Assembly (NCBI GenBank): GCA_964017145.1 | Contig: OZ024840.1 | Coordinates: 4,030,001-4,094,000 of the forward strand | Source of the DNA: Agrocybe praecox | Lineage: Eukaryota; Basidiomycota; Agaricomycetes; Agaricales; Agrocybaceae | Length of the DNA stretch: 64,000 nucleotides | Direction of reading: 5' to 3' | Shown: positions 10,679 through 23,106 of the stretch, piece by piece | Numbering within the stretch: position 1 is the first letter of the stretch | How the letters are laid out: each line of letters opens with the position of its first letter | Made by a program: the position numbers and the translations under genes | Notes under the pieces: generated by a model | Told to the model about the DNA's origin: nothing | Databases searched by the model: none | Seen by the model: the letters and a program-made list of their open reading frames with translations, nothing else

Positions 10679-13600
10679 ATGGCTAACCTGTTTTGGCTAC
10701 AATCACGCGCTTTGATCTGGAAGAATTGGATTGTGCTCTGGAAACATTCATTTGTACGTTATTCTATCCATTCAAACCCTCGAAGGTCATTGAAGTGGAT
10801 ATTGCTTGCAGTGGACTATATTGCGTAGTTTCATTCTTCCTATAGCATATGGCGCCTTTCTCGCCACTGCACAGGTCTTCCTGAACAAGTTGAACAATGT
10901 ATGCTATTGCTTCTCCAGTTCAAAGATGAATCGTTAGATTAACCATCTCTAGTATGGCATTGGCGACCCTGTGCCTGTCAAAACACTTCAAAGCCAGTTC
11001 GACCCCAAAACTAGTTTCATTTGGGCGGATGCAACCGACGGCACGAGCGATCCTTCTCCAGCCAGCATTATTGCTCGCATCACCTCTGACTTTACACCTT
11101 CCCAACTTTCGTCCACTAAACAAGTCTCGGACCCCAGTATCATACCATCTTTATGCCCTCAAAACTTCAATCTCTTCTCGGAATGCTTTGCAGCGGTCGC
11201 GTTTTACGATATACCGAAGAATGGCAATGGATCACGACCTATCAATTATACCATCTCAGCGGACTCTGGGCTTTCGTTCATCGACGCAGTGAAGCACACA
11301 AGTGATTTTGAGAAACGTGTTTTACCACTGCAGTGGGCCATAGACAAGGTGTGTCGACCCCTGATATAGTTGGCCCTCCTATCTAACTATGTGGGATTCC
11401 TAGGCAATCATCGAGCTTCAGACTGGCGTCGAACAACAAACACCTCTCGAATGGCCATTCAATCAAGAAACGAACAAAGAACAGGAAACCAATATTCGCC
11501 TCAGTATGTCCGCAGCAGCTGCACATGTATGCGTGTAGCATTTTGATGTTTTTTTAATACGAATATAGGTTATATCCGAGGTATCAGGAATCTTCTCGCC
11601 ATAGCTTTGTGAGCTCTAGAGGTAGTTTAGATTATCATGGCGCTAACATCTGTTCAGCTTTGTTTCCTTCATTGGTATCGCATACCAACTGCCAGGAGCT
11701 GTTGCCGGAGAAAGAGCATTGCTGATCACGGAACACATGAAGGCGATGGGGCTATTGGATTCGGCAAGGATATTGTAAGTACTTCCGAACACATGTCTTC
11801 GACGAGTTTTTAACGTTTGAGACAGGTCGTGGCATATTGGCATTTCATTGACATACCTTCCCGCCTGGGTAGTCGTTTCTCTGACCTGGAAATTCCGCGT
11901 CTTTACAGAAACCAGCGCCGGTCTGATATTCGTTGTCCATCTCCTACTCGGACTGGTCCTCGCAAGTTGGTCCTTCTTTGTCGCAGCGCCCTTCGGTAAG
12001 AGCCCTCAACTGGCCGCCGTGGTAACCACGTTCCTTGGCATCGTCCTTGCGATTCTAGGACTTGTTATCAAGAGTAAAAGCAATGGGACGCTGTTCATTT
12101 TTTCCATTATATTTCCACCCTCTTTTTATATCTTTGCTCTCAAAGCCATTTGTGGTTATGAAAATCACCAGCTTGCGACGATTGCGACGAAAGGAGACCC
12201 AGATAATGGGGTAGTGCTTGCACCGTTACTTATTGCAGCAGCGGTGAGTATCTTATATCACATTCGCATTACCAATGAGAAATCTAACAATTTTGTCCAG
12301 ATCGATATCTTCCTTTGGCCATACCTCGCCGTACTATGGGAAAGGCGCCTATACGAAGTCCGTACAGTATCTTCATCACCAAAATCGCGATCGTGGGCAT
12401 TTTGGAGAAAAAAACCAACAGGGCAGGACTCTGAACCTTTGGCTGAGAATACTGCTATCTCTATCCGAAATTTAACGAAAACATACAAAACGTCTAGATT
12501 CAGCTCAAAGGGAGATGTAACTGCAGTTTCAAATCTAAGCCTTGATATTCCAAAGACAGGGATTTTCGTACTGTTGGGCTCTAATGGGTAATTAATGAAT
12601 CTATACAATCACAATCTTGGATAAATATCGATTTACATGCCGTTTTTTAGAGCTGGAAAGTCAACATCTTTGTCGGTTATTGCAGGTTTATCCAGCATCA
12701 CGAGCGGAACAGTCACCTTTGAAGGCTCTCTTGCGCGACCTCCTCGTGGCACATTGGGGATTGTGCCACAGAAGAACGTCCTCTTCCCCGAACTTACCTG
12801 CATACAGACTCTCCGCGTCTGGAAAGCCGTAAAATGGTCCACAAATTCGCAAGGTGATGAGGACCTTGAGCAGTTACTGCGCGACTGTGATCTGGAGAAG
12901 AAGAGTAACGCAAATGCGTCGACACTTTCTGGTGGTCAGAAAAGGAAGCTACAGTTGGCTATTGGGCTTTTGGGTGGATCAAAGAGTAAGTCCAACATTT
13001 GGTGGTTTTGACAACGATTGAGGTTTCGAGTATCCTGACATTGTTGGTTTGTAATAGTCATTCTCGTGGATGAATGTACCTCTGGAGTGGACCCGCTGAG
13101 TAGACGTGCCCTGTGGAAGACTTTGACGGGTTTCCGAGACGACCGAAGCATTGTTTTCACCACCCATGTAAGCGACCAGCCTTTATCCTATATGGTTAAT
13201 ATATGCTAACAAAACGTTGTCTAGTTCCTCGACGAAGCTGATCTCCTAGCCGACTATATCGCTATCCTAGCTGCTCCCGGAAAGGTTGTCGCCTCTGGTC
13301 CTCCTGTCTCTCTCAAACGTGACCTTGGGCAAGGTTATTCCATCCAAGTATCGCTACCTACAGGTACCGGCAATGTATCGGAGAAGACTGAAACATCAAC
13401 ATCGACCGAGTTACTGGGACAAATCAAAGTTGTCGCCCCACAGACATATATCACAAGTCCTTCTCCTTCGCATGTCGTCTACCACTTGAAGACGAGAGAT
13501 ACGGACGTCGTTAGCCAAGTACTGAACCTTGCTGACAAAGAAGTCCAAGCAGGCAAGGTAGTGTCTTACGATATCCTTGGGACAACGATTGAGGACATCT

Positions 13601-16438
13601 TCTTGGATTTGATGAACAAGGAGGCAATGGACCACGACGACGAGAAAGGATCCACTAACACGCTTTCGCCTTCTCCTCCTCCCTCGCTGCCCAAAGAGAC
13701 TCAAGTCATGGATCTACCGACCGGCAGACCAGTCTCTCCATTCAGACAGGCCTTCACGATATTCCACAAACGCGCATTGATAGCAAGGAGAAGTTGGCTG
13801 ACCCCCGTCCTTGCTATCCTTGTTGCGATTGCTGGATCAGGTATACCCCTAATCTTCTTGAAACATAAGGCACCCACATGTGTTCGACGGTTTGGAAATA
13901 CCACTTCGATACCTCTATACCTCCCCGAATCGCCCATTGTGCCGTTCACATTCGGACCGTCTTCTCGTACGCTCGTTCAGCCTGGGGATGCTCTGGCTTC
14001 GTTGGGCAATAATTTGAACTTTTTCCGAATCACCGAGGTTGCGGATAACCAGACGTTCGTCAATGATATTCGACAGAACTTCAGGAATCTCTCTTTGGGA
14101 GGTGTTTCGTTTGACTTGAATACCGGTGCTTCTTTGGTTGCTTGGGAAGCTACCCCACCTGGGTTTACAGGGCCATCTATGTTGAATTTGGCTACGAATG
14201 TCTTGTACCAGCGCGCCCTGAATATGTCTGGAAGTATGGCTACTAGCCCTACGATCATCAAAGCGGATTATGCGGCTTTCCCTCCTGTAGCAGCTGGCAC
14301 ACTCATTTCCATTAAATGGCTCATATTCTTTGGAGCTGTTATGGTACGTGCACCTCCGATTTAGTTGCGAATTATCAATTAACTTTTTATATCATAGGCT
14401 GTATACCCTGCCTTTTATACCCTCTATGTTGCGAAGGAACGCCGTTCATCAGTTCAAGCCATGCAAATGTCAAATGGTCTGACGGACCCCATTGGCCTCT
14501 GGCTAGGACACCTGATGTTTGATACGATTTCAGTGGTCATCTTATCCACTATAATTGTGATAATATTCGCCGCTGCTTCCAATCAGTTCCATGGCCTTGG
14601 GTTCTTGGTGAGAGTGATTGATATAGGCTGCAACAACGTTGATGCTGATTATATATCTCTTTTAGTGGTTCATCATGGTTATCTATGGAATGACAGCAGC
14701 ACTGTTCTCATACTGTGTGTCATTGATGGTCTCTTCTCCTTTAGCAGCTTTTGCCGCTGTTGCAGGATATCAATTTATCATGTTTATTGTCAGTTGGATC
14801 AGGCTTTTGATTATCCTTTTTGTTCTTTGGTAACTGATTATCGTTTTATAGCTGTATCTATCTTCATATTTGCTGGTGCTCACATACGGAAAGGTTACTG
14901 AAGCAACACGCTTAATTACGATTATTCATTTCACCACGTCCATTGTAGCGCCCGTATGCAGTGTTGTGAGTTATTATTTTCTAACTTCCAAACGTCTTTG
15001 AACTCATTTGTTGTCCGACAGATCCGCGCAGCTCTTGTTTCTGTCAACCTGTTCTCACTGCTTTGCGATGGAAACACAATTATCGATACTGCGTCCATGG
15101 GTTCGATCATCCGTTACGGTGGACCCATTTTGTACCTCTTCGTTTACGCCTTCATTCTTCTTGCTATTCTTGTCTGGGTTGACTCTGGTTCTCGAACACC
15201 CCGTCGCCTCCGGCCTCGCAAAGAGGTCGTAGCTGCCACAGGAACAGCGTCATCATCAAAAGAAGATGTTGTTGCGGCTGCAGAGGCTGTTGCAGCATCC
15301 GATGACCCCCTTCGTGTTGTCAATGTATCGAAGAATTTCAATGGCAACCAAGTCGTCGACGATGTCAGCCTTGGTGTCTCCAAGGACACTGTTTTCGCGT
15401 TATTGGGGCCCAATGGAGCAGGAAAGACGACCACGTTTAATATTATTCGTAAGTACTTTCGCTGTCCATCTGGAATCTAAGCACTGAAATTTTTGCAGGG
15501 GGTGATATCTTACCTGACATTGGAAATGTATTCATCAATGGTACATCCGTTGTCCGACACCCACGTACCGCTAGGTCTTCCTTGGGCGTGTGTCCACAAT
15601 TCACTGCCATCGATTCTCAGCTCACAGTCAGAGAGCATCTAATCATATATGGACGACTCAAAGGCTTGAAGAAGGGTCCTGAACTCGATGCGAGCGTGGA
15701 AGCCGTCATGCAAGGAACGTCACTCAGCATGTACGCAGATCGTTTGGCTAGCAAGCTGTCTGGAGGAAATCAAAGAAAACTTTCTCTCGCCATTTCTCTC
15801 ATTGGAAACCCATCCGTCATCCTGATCGACGAGTTCTCTACGGGTATTGACCCGAAGATGAAGAGGGATATGTGGCAGACTCTGAGGAGGGTGGCTGTTG
15901 GTAAAGCCGTCGTTATTACCACACGTAAGATATTTCTCGACGTCATGATCGCTCTACATCTGACTTTATGGTTTTTAGATTCAATGGAAGAAGCTTCAGC
16001 ATTGGCGAATAGTGTTGGAATTCTAGCAAAGAGAGTGCTTGGTATGTTTTGCCTTTCAATTCCGAGTCCAATGGAATGCTGATCTCCGTTGCAGCTGTCG
16101 GTACCACTGAATCGTTATCTGCGCGTCACGCCACCTATGAAGTGCACTTTACATGTCGGAATCGGGAAGAGGTCGTCAAAGCTCGCACTTTGATGGCTCT
16201 CATTCCAGATTCGAAGATGGCAGATGATGTGGCGACCCGATTCGAAGTGCCTATAGCAGACGAATTCTCGCTATCGAAACTGTTCAACACACTCGCGAGC
16301 CAGGGCGATTTCACTGAATATACAGTCGAAAGAGCTTCTTTGGAGAGCGTATTCTTGAAGGTTATCCGCGAGAATAATGTCAGAGAGGAAGATACAGAGC
16401 GGTCACGTTCTCGTCGTCGTGCATGGTGGAGGTGTTGA
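10679..16438 (+). CDS. ABCA-type full-size ABC transporter, copy 2
   Basis: Second ABCA-like transporter, tandem to copy 1 and in the same orientation. It starts MANLFWLQSRALIWKNW at 10679; the tryptophan-rich entry into the first membrane helix is shared with copy 3 (MPNIFWLQF). Large first luminal domain at about 10960-11560. NBD1: GSNGAGKST (around 12585-12660), [10 protein letters not shown]-loop, [22 protein letters not shown], then FTTH and FLDEAD after an intron. TMD2 has a second luminal loop at about 13850-14330. NBD2: [10 protein letters not shown] (15408), GVCPQFTA Q-loop, [22 protein letters not shown], and THSMEEA split across an intron near 15925-15978. The C-terminus is arginine-rich (RSRSRRRAW). 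Catalytic glutamates are present in both Walker B motifs. Likely active; substrate unknown. Intron positions parallel those of copies 1 and 3, showing descent by gene duplication. Confidence 0.92.
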
Positions 16439-16610
16439 GATTAGAAAACGCATTTTTTAGATCTGTTATTCCTTGATCTATCTTGTCATCTTGATTTGTA
16501 TAATGGCTTGTTTAAACTAGCTGCATGTTTTTTTCGTGGACTAGACTAGCACATTGAGAGCTACTCTAGATAGAATAAATGATAGTGTAATCTGGGCTGC
16601 CAGGTCAGAT
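16439..16610. other. Convergent 3' region
   Basis: Short gap between the converging 3' ends of ABCA copy 2 (plus) and the small membrane protein (minus). It presumably contains both polyadenylation regions; no gene is seen. Confidence 0.4.
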
Positions 16611-17435
16611 TTAATTAGTCTTCTCGCGAGCAATGATCTCATTTCTTGCTTGCCCGGCCATTCCCTGTAGGTATGTGTTGATCCTAAGGGCAAGAGGCAC
16701 ACCCAGAACAATAGCTGCAACGATGGACCAAACGATAGGGATGACCGACTCTGGAAGAACGCCGAGATGCAAGGGTTCCAATAGAAGGATAAAAGAAACG
16801 TCATATCGAGAACCATTGGCCAGTGGGTTGTTTTCGAAGGGTGTCAATACACCGCTATGAAGTAGTTGAATGCGTGCATATTTGGTACGCGTTTGAGAGT
16901 GGGCAGGTGCTATATCTCCAGTCGAATAACTTGACAGAGACGAAGGGTCATAAATGGTCATAGTAAAGTCGGTCGGTTGCTAAAGTTAAAGTTCAAAGCG
17001 TAAAGATAGAGTGACAAGCGAAGTCCCCAGCAGAGGTTTTCACGCACGTAAGCAGGCCAGGAGATCCTCAGCGTGAATTTACTGAATTTTTTCCATTCGT
17101 CTTGATCGAGGTCAAGCACGACCCAAAGTTCGTGCGAGCATAGCTCTGGGCGAGCAAGACTCCATTCATCGACGTTGCTGCATATGCTCGGTAGGATATC
17201 CGAGCTCGACGGAGCAGAAGTGGCGTTAAGTTGTATTTGCGAGGATCCAGGACGAAGTGTAGGCCTGAAAGTATGTCGTCAATATTTAAATCCATTGCGA
17301 ACAGGATAGCATCCACCATTTACTCGTAAAAGGCAGACTGATGACTGAGCTTTGGTAGGCGTCGAAGTTCACAATCTCAGTATTTCCCATGCATGCTTTA
17401 GCAAGCAAAGTCAAGATGAAGAACCATATCAGCAT
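16611..17435 (-). CDS. Small single-pass ER-type membrane protein, conserved fungal
   Basis: Exons 17317-17435, 17048-17264 and 16611-16979 give 234 residues. The start at 17435 gives a clear signal peptide (MLIWFFILTLLAKACMG) followed by NTEIVNFDA. A luminal domain follows with the conserved-looking block FTLRISWPAYQPTDFTMTIY. One transmembrane helix is near the C-terminus (about residues 195-215, IPIVWSIVAAIVLGVPLALR) with a short basic cytosolic tail. The topology (signal peptide, luminal beta-rich domain, one C-terminal helix) resembles PIG-X/Pbn1, the partner of GPI mannosyltransferase I, but I see no decisive motif. This is only a topological suggestion; the existence of the gene is well supported by phase-consistent introns. 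Confidence 0.75.
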
Positions 17436-17822
17436 GTGTCGGAATGGAGTGGTGGTGGTAAGGATTGCACAGGGTGAAAGTACTAAGAAGAGAGGAGCCT
17501 AACGCCATGTTTGTCAGCAGCCATCATATCAGCCGAAGACGGACAAGAGTTGTTTCACCATCACATCTTTCACTACGCTCTTTAAGCGAAACATAATGAT
17601 TTTACTATCAGTGTACGACTCGTCAGCGAGATATACTCTGAGGCGAATTTGGCGCGATGGGGACTCCTAATTGAAATACCTTGCAAGTCTGTACGTTTAT
17701 CTTTCTCGTTCATCTATTCACGTCGCAACGTTGACCGCTGTACAGGAAGTTGCCATGAGCTAATGAATGATGACCGAGATATTCCCAAATCCTTCCTCAT
17801 ACAACGAAAGCCACGGACCCTA
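17436..17822. other. Intergenic region
   Basis: About 390 bases between two minus-strand genes: the promoter of the membrane protein and the 3' region of secreted gene A. Nothing else is seen. Confidence 0.4.
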
Positions 17823-18650
17823 TCAAATTTGAAGCGTGTACCTGGAATAATTTGCCTGATCAGCTTTGTGAAAAACCGAAGAAGGAAGACATTACGCACT
17901 TTGTTCGGACATTCTTTTGCTTCAAACCTTTCAAAGAGATTGGAATCCCAAGCTTCCCATTGATTGTTGCAGCTCTGAAGAAGAAAATATTTCGGTTACA
18001 AGTCGGCTCGCATAATTCTGGGTGCATACGTAGCTTACCGAACATAAACATCGGTACTCAAGAGGTCCAACGTCCCCAAAGGAATGATCTCGAGCGAATT
18101 CAGGGCTCCTTGTGTGAGCAGCACATTCGGGACATTCCCAGAATTTACAGTCTCCAAGGGACCGACGACAACAGGCTTGTCGAATGTATGGTCAAATTTG
18201 GCATATTCAGTACCGTTAAGGCCTGCAGAGCTGACGACTCGGGTTACAGTCAACTCAACAATCAGGGGATTCTTGACTGGTGAAAAGGTCCTCAATAATT
18301 ACGAAGATCTAATTCGGACCAGGTGAGCTTACTATCAAAATCGATCCTACATATTGCGAATATATCAGCTTATTTTTAGTTTGACAGAGAACTTGGGATT
18401 TTACTCACGAAATGAGATTGTCAGTAAGGGATTCAAGCTATATATTCCAATGTTATACCTCTGGTTGCATGTGATAACTTATAAAAGCGCTCACTGTGAT
18501 GTATGCGTTGATGCTTTCTACGAAACCCACTCCAAGGAAGTTCACAACATCACCAATGAGATCACGCTCTTCTATCGACGTTGGGACGGCTGAGGCGAAG
18601 GAAAGCAAGAGCGCAAAGAGCGCAAAGAAAAGGACACCGACGCGACCCAT
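17823..18650 (-). CDS. Small secreted protein, microexon family, member A
   Basis: Exons 18495-18650, 18409-18437 (29 nt), 18333-18346 (14 nt), 18039-18276, 17900-17974 and 17823-17841 join to 176 residues. The start at 18650 gives a signal peptide (MGRVGVLFFALFALLLSFASA). After a short helix-like segment (LIGDVVNFLGVGFVESINAY) comes the core beginning IDFDIKNPLIVELTV, then AGLNG, NSGNVPNVLLTQGA and IIPLGTLDLL, ending in GIPISLKGLKQ and YTLQI. The NPL-plus-alternating-hydrophobic pattern resembles the LEA type 2/WHy fold, which is an inference from pattern only. It is the most divergent of the four members. A TATA-like box lies at 18734-18741. Function unknown; secreted or vacuolar. Confidence 0.85.
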
Positions 18651-18733
18651 TGTTCGGATATTACGGATTTCGACAAAGACGTTGATACTGGGGGGAAATA
18701 CCTCAACGAAGGAGCTTTCTCTCCCAGCCATAC

Positions 18734-18741
18734 TATTTATA
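18734..18741 (-). promoter_or_regulatory. TATA box of secreted gene A
   Basis: TATAAATA on the minus strand about 85 bases upstream of the start codon of gene A. The other three family members also have a TATAAA-like box. Confidence 0.5.
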
Positions 18742-19742
18742 ACGAATTCCCAAGTCACAAAACACGAGAAACCCTGACGCGCCTGACGCGAATGTGTCCA
18801 TGAAAGAAGGATGGATTGTACCCGCGACTGCATGAATTTTTCCCAAATGTTGCATCATCTCCATTTCACGAGGGATCTTTCGTGGTCAGCTGCACGAAAA
18901 CCCACTTGGGATGCTACATTTATTGCTCACTCTAACTTTCCGATGCTCATGCCCGCCCATGTCACTGATTAAAAGCGGCCTGAAACAGCGCGTGATGTGC
19001 AAGTGCGATGATACGATGCAGAGAATTTGCAGGTGATTACCCCGCTACCCCGCATTTTACCCACATTTAATTGCGTGCCTAGGACTCAGGTCAGTCCTTG
19101 TAAGTATTTTATTGCCCTGATGTCGTCTGCGATCTCGGATCTCATGATGCAGTTTACTTTATAGTACATATTTATGGGTTTGAAAGACTGCATCCTGACC
19201 TGGTGTTCAGATACCTCATCTTAAGACAACATTCAACGAGGTTCCATTGGAAACGGTCTCCCACTATCCTAGTGAAGGGAAAGGGGTTTCCTGAGGCAAT
19301 TGACTCTCCTAGGTAAACCCCTATTTTGGGGCGTTTAAAGATCGTCCTTGACGCAAAGGTTCTACTTCCTTCATTCGGCTGCAATTCGTACGTCTTTCTT
19401 TCTTTCCTTTTAAAAAAAAGCGATTTGAGGAGGATAAATCACTGGAGAATATAGCAAAAGCTACATGGACCTATTCTATATTCACCCACGAGCCTCTAAA
19501 AATACCTTTCGTTTCCCCACAACTAGGATTGGATGATCGTTTCCTTCACAAACCTATCCAGGATATTTAATGTTTTTTGGATTACCTGGGAACCAGTGGG
19601 CGTCAACGCGTCTTGTAACCTTCTCGCAAAGTGATGTAAACCGACAACCATTGCTCGTTGTAATGCAAAAGAAGAAATCTGGTAGAAGCGGATCTCTCAT
19701 TTCTATTGGACTTCTCCTGAGGTTCTATCCGAAAACTTTCTC

Positions 19743-19748
19743 TATAAA
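19743..19748 (+). promoter_or_regulatory. TATA box of secreted gene B
   Basis: TATAAA about 120 bases before the start codon, in a block (CTATAAATnCTGAACGACCC) conserved in unit 2. Confidence 0.5.
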
Positions 19749-19864
19749 TCCTGAACGACCCTTGAAGCGAGAAGCTCTGTGGTTACTTCCTCGGACGGAG
19801 CCATATTCAAGACCCTCAACTCGAATTCGCCTTCGCCAGCTTCAGCTCTTCAACTTCAACCAAG

Positions 19865-20741
19865 ATGTTCGGCCTTCGTACTCTCTTTGTCGCTGCTGCT
19901 AGTGTCGCCAGCGTCTCGGCTGCTGCTACTGCACGCGCTGCAGACTTCTCCATCGGTGACATCGTCAACGCTCTTGGTATTGGTTTTGTCAAAGATATCA
20001 ACGCATTCGTGACTGTAAGTACCTTGTGTCATTTGCAACAGGCTACTTTTTTGACCATTTTCCAGTCCGAATCCTTGACGGACAATGCCATCACGTTAGT
20101 AGAAATTCCTCTCGGACTCTCGAGCATCATTTGAATATCCTTGCCTTGTACGATTCTGTGAATAAAGTGTCAATTTCGATGGTACGTCTCTCCCCAACTC
20201 CCAACTAACACAATAGCATTTACTGAACGCCAATGCATTTTCTAATAGTTCAGAACCCACTCCCAATCGAACTTACCCTGGATACTGTTACTGCCAAAGC
20301 AGGTCTGAACGGAACGATCTTTGCCACCTTCTCGCACACCTTCCCCAAGCCCGGTCTCGTTGTCCCACCCTTCGGCACCAAGAACTCTGGCACCATCCCG
20401 AACGTCCTACTCCCCCAAGGCGCTGATGCCTCGCTCGCCATCATCCCTTTCGGTATCCTTGACCTCCCAGAGATTGACGTCAACGCCCGGTGCGTCATAC
20501 TTGCTATGCCTTTTTTCTTTCTTTGTATGTATCAAGTCCAGCTTTTCTGACCAATGGTTTGAATCTGCAGTGCGGCCACCATTGGCGGTGCTCTCGGCAT
20601 TCCCATTGCTCTCGATGGCCTCAAGCAGACTGCCGTCCCCGTGAAGTAAGCATGTCATTCATTACCAACTTCCCACTTTTGGGTCCTCTGTACACGAAAT
20701 CTCACATATGTATCCATAGCTACACTCTCGAGCTAGATTAA
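19865..20741 (+). CDS. Small secreted protein, microexon family, member B
   Basis: Exons 19865-20014, 20066-20094 (29 nt), 20168-20181 (14 nt), 20249-20489, 20571-20645 and 20720-20741 join to 176 residues. Signal peptide MFGLRTLFVAAASVASVSA, then DFSIGDIVNALGIGFVKDIN, the microexon-coded SESLTDNAIT and VNFD, and the core VQNPLPIELTLDTVTAKAGL with GTKNSGTIPNVLLPQGADAS and GIPIALDGLKQ. It ends YTLELD. No cysteines are obvious in the mature core. Nearly identical to member C. The 14-nt exon carries the strand just before the NPL motif, so skipping it would shift the frame. Function unknown; a LEA2/WHy-like extracellular beta-sandwich is my best structural guess. Confidence 0.9.
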
Positions 20742-22101
20742 GTGCTAAGCTCCACAAGCCGAAAAAGTATCTACTCTCCGAATTGAAGGATTGTGGTATT
20801 TATCGAAGTTTGGGTTGGGGATTTTTCTCTCTTGAAGTCATATATCTTTGTATGTATGATGCAGGAGCTTTTATCATTCACAAAGGACCGATACACGCGC
20901 CTTTCGTAGTAGTAGTTGACATTTGCCCGTACAAACGAGAATTCAAACTTCATTTTCCCGTTGGCATCTCGCACTGTCCTTTCATGAAAGCTTGCTCGGC
21001 CTTGTATTGAGAAAGCTGTTTCTATCAATAATCTTGGATTCGTGATTGCAGGCAGAGGCACTACACCTAAGCGCCCAACCGATCAGTAAAATGGATATCG
21101 GCGCTTAATGCTTTTTCATACTAGTGCATCGTGTGAAAGGTTATCTTTGTTATCGGTCCGGAAGTTGAATATTTCTTACGTAGTCAAACTTAAGGGCCAC
21201 TAAGCTATATAAGATAATAGAATCCCTTTGAAATATATGGCCAATAGATATGGCATTTTTTTACGAACTCATATTTACATATCATTAACCCAAGTTGCTA
21301 CTTTTTCTCCTTCTCTTATCTGTAAAAAACTTGACCGCCTTTCCAACTCCTTTCCAAAGATAAATACGACGACGAAGGTTGAACGTTGAACGTTGAACCA
21401 AACCCACTTGGGATGCTACATTTATTGCTCACTCTAACTTTCCGATGCTCATGCCCACCCATGTCACTGATCAAAGGCGGCCTGGAACAGCGCGTGATAT
21501 ACAAGTGCGATGATGCGATGCAGAGAATTTGCAGGTGATTACCCCGCTACCCCGCATTTTCCCCACATTTAATCGCGTGCCTAGGACTCAGGTCAGCTTA
21601 TGTCCTTTTCAAGTATTCTATTATCCTGATGTCGATTGCCATCTCAGATCTCATGATGCAGCTTACTTTATAGTACATATTCATGGGTTTGAAAGCATGC
21701 ATCCTGACCTTGACGCGAAGGCACTGCTTCCTTCATTCGGCTGCAATTTGTACGTCTTTCTTTCTTTTCTTTTTTTGACGCGATTTGGGGTGGATAAATC
21801 ACTGGAAAATCTAGCAAAAGCCACATGGACTTGTTCTATGTTCACCCACGAGCCTCCAAAAATACCTTTCGCTTTCCCACCAATAGGATTGGGTAATCGT
21901 TTCCTTCACAAACCTATCCAGGATATTTAATGTTTTTCGTCTTACCTGGGATCCCGTGGACGTCAACGCGGCATGTGAACTTCTCACAAAGTGATGTAAA
22001 CCGACATGCATTGCTCGTTGTAATGCAAATAACATCTGGTAGAAGCGGATCTCTCATTTCTATTGGACTTCTCCTGAGGTTCTATCCGTAAACTTTCTTT
22101 C

Positions 22102-22107
22102 TATAAA
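22102..22107 (+). promoter_or_regulatory. TATA box of secreted gene C
   Basis: TATAAA about 120 bases upstream of gene C, in the same context as for gene B. Confidence 0.5.
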
Positions 22108-22223
22108 TACTGAACGACCCTTGAAGCTAGAGGCTCTGTGGTTACTTCCCCGGACGGAGCCATATTCAGCACCCTCAGTTCGAATTCGCCTTCGCCAGCT
22201 TCAGCTCTTCAACTTCAACCAAG

Positions 22224-23106
22224 ATGTTCGGCCTTCGTACTCTCTTCGTCTCTGCTGCTAGTGTCGCTAGCGTCTCTGCTGCTGCTACCGCACGCGCTGC
22301 AGACTTCTCCATCGGTGACATCGTCAACGCTCTCGGTGTTGGTTTTGTTAAGGATATCAACGCGTTCGTGACTGTAAGTACCTTGTGTAATTTGCAACAG
22401 GCTACTTTTTTGACCATTTTCCAGCTCGAATCCTTGGTAGACAATGTCATCACGTTAGTAGAAATTCCTCTCGGACTCTCGAGCATCATTTAAACATCCT
22501 TGCCTTGTATGATTCTGTGAATAAAGTGTCAACTTCGATGGTACGTCTCTCCCCAACTCCCAACTAACGCAATAGCATTTACTAAACATCAATGAATACT
22601 TTGTTTCTAATAGTGCAGAACCCACTACCAATCGAACTTACCTTGGATACCGTTACTGCCAAAGCAGGTCTAAACGGAACGATCTTTGCCACCTTTTCGC
22701 ACACCTTCCCCAAGCCCGGTCTCGTTGTCCCACCCTTCGGCACCAAGAACTCTGGCACCATCCCGAACGTCCTACTCCCCCAAGGCGCGGATGCCTCGCT
22801 CGCCATCATCCCTTTCGGTATCCTTGACCTCCCAGAGACTGACGCCAACGTCCGGTGCGTCATATTTGCTATACCTTTTTTCTTTCTTTGTATGTATCAA
22901 GTCCGGCTTTTCTGACCAATGCTTTAAATCTGCAGTGCGGCCACCATTGGCGGTGCTCTCGGCATTCCCATTGCTCTCGACGGCCTCAAGCAGACTGCCG
23001 TCCCCGTCAAGTAAGCATATCATTCATTACCAACTTCGCACTTTAGGGTACTCTGTACACGAAATCTCACATATTCATCCATAGCTACACCCTCGAGCTC
23101 GATTAA
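22224..23106 (+). CDS. Small secreted protein, microexon family, member C
   Basis: Exons 22224-22373, 22425-22453 (29 nt), 22527-22540 (14 nt), 22614-22854, 22936-23010 and 23085-23106 join to 176 residues; every exon has the same length as in member B. Signal peptide MFGLRTLFVSAASVASVSA. Microexon 2 reads LESLVDNVIT, microexon 3 gives VNFD, then VQNPLPIELTLDTV. Differences from B are few (for example FVSA for FVAA and ETDANV for EIDVNA). It lies in unit 2 of the tandem duplication. Intact; function unknown. Reads from B and C will be hard to separate by short-read mapping. Confidence 0.9.

Larger units (their letters stand above)
18899..21388. repeat. Tandem duplication, unit 1 (contains gene B)
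   Basis: The unit starts with AACCCACTTGGGATGCTAC and runs through promoter, gene B and 3' flank to the GACGAAGGTTGAA block. The same order of highly similar sequence recurs in unit 2 from 21401. Unit 1 holds about 165 bases (roughly 19195-19355) and about 145 bases (roughly 20742-20886) that are absent from unit 2. Boundaries are estimated by eye. Confidence 0.85.

Noticed and set aside
10438..10686. ORF overlapping the start of ABCA copy 2
   Set aside because: It overlaps the strongly supported MANLFWLQ start in another frame and has no features of its own.
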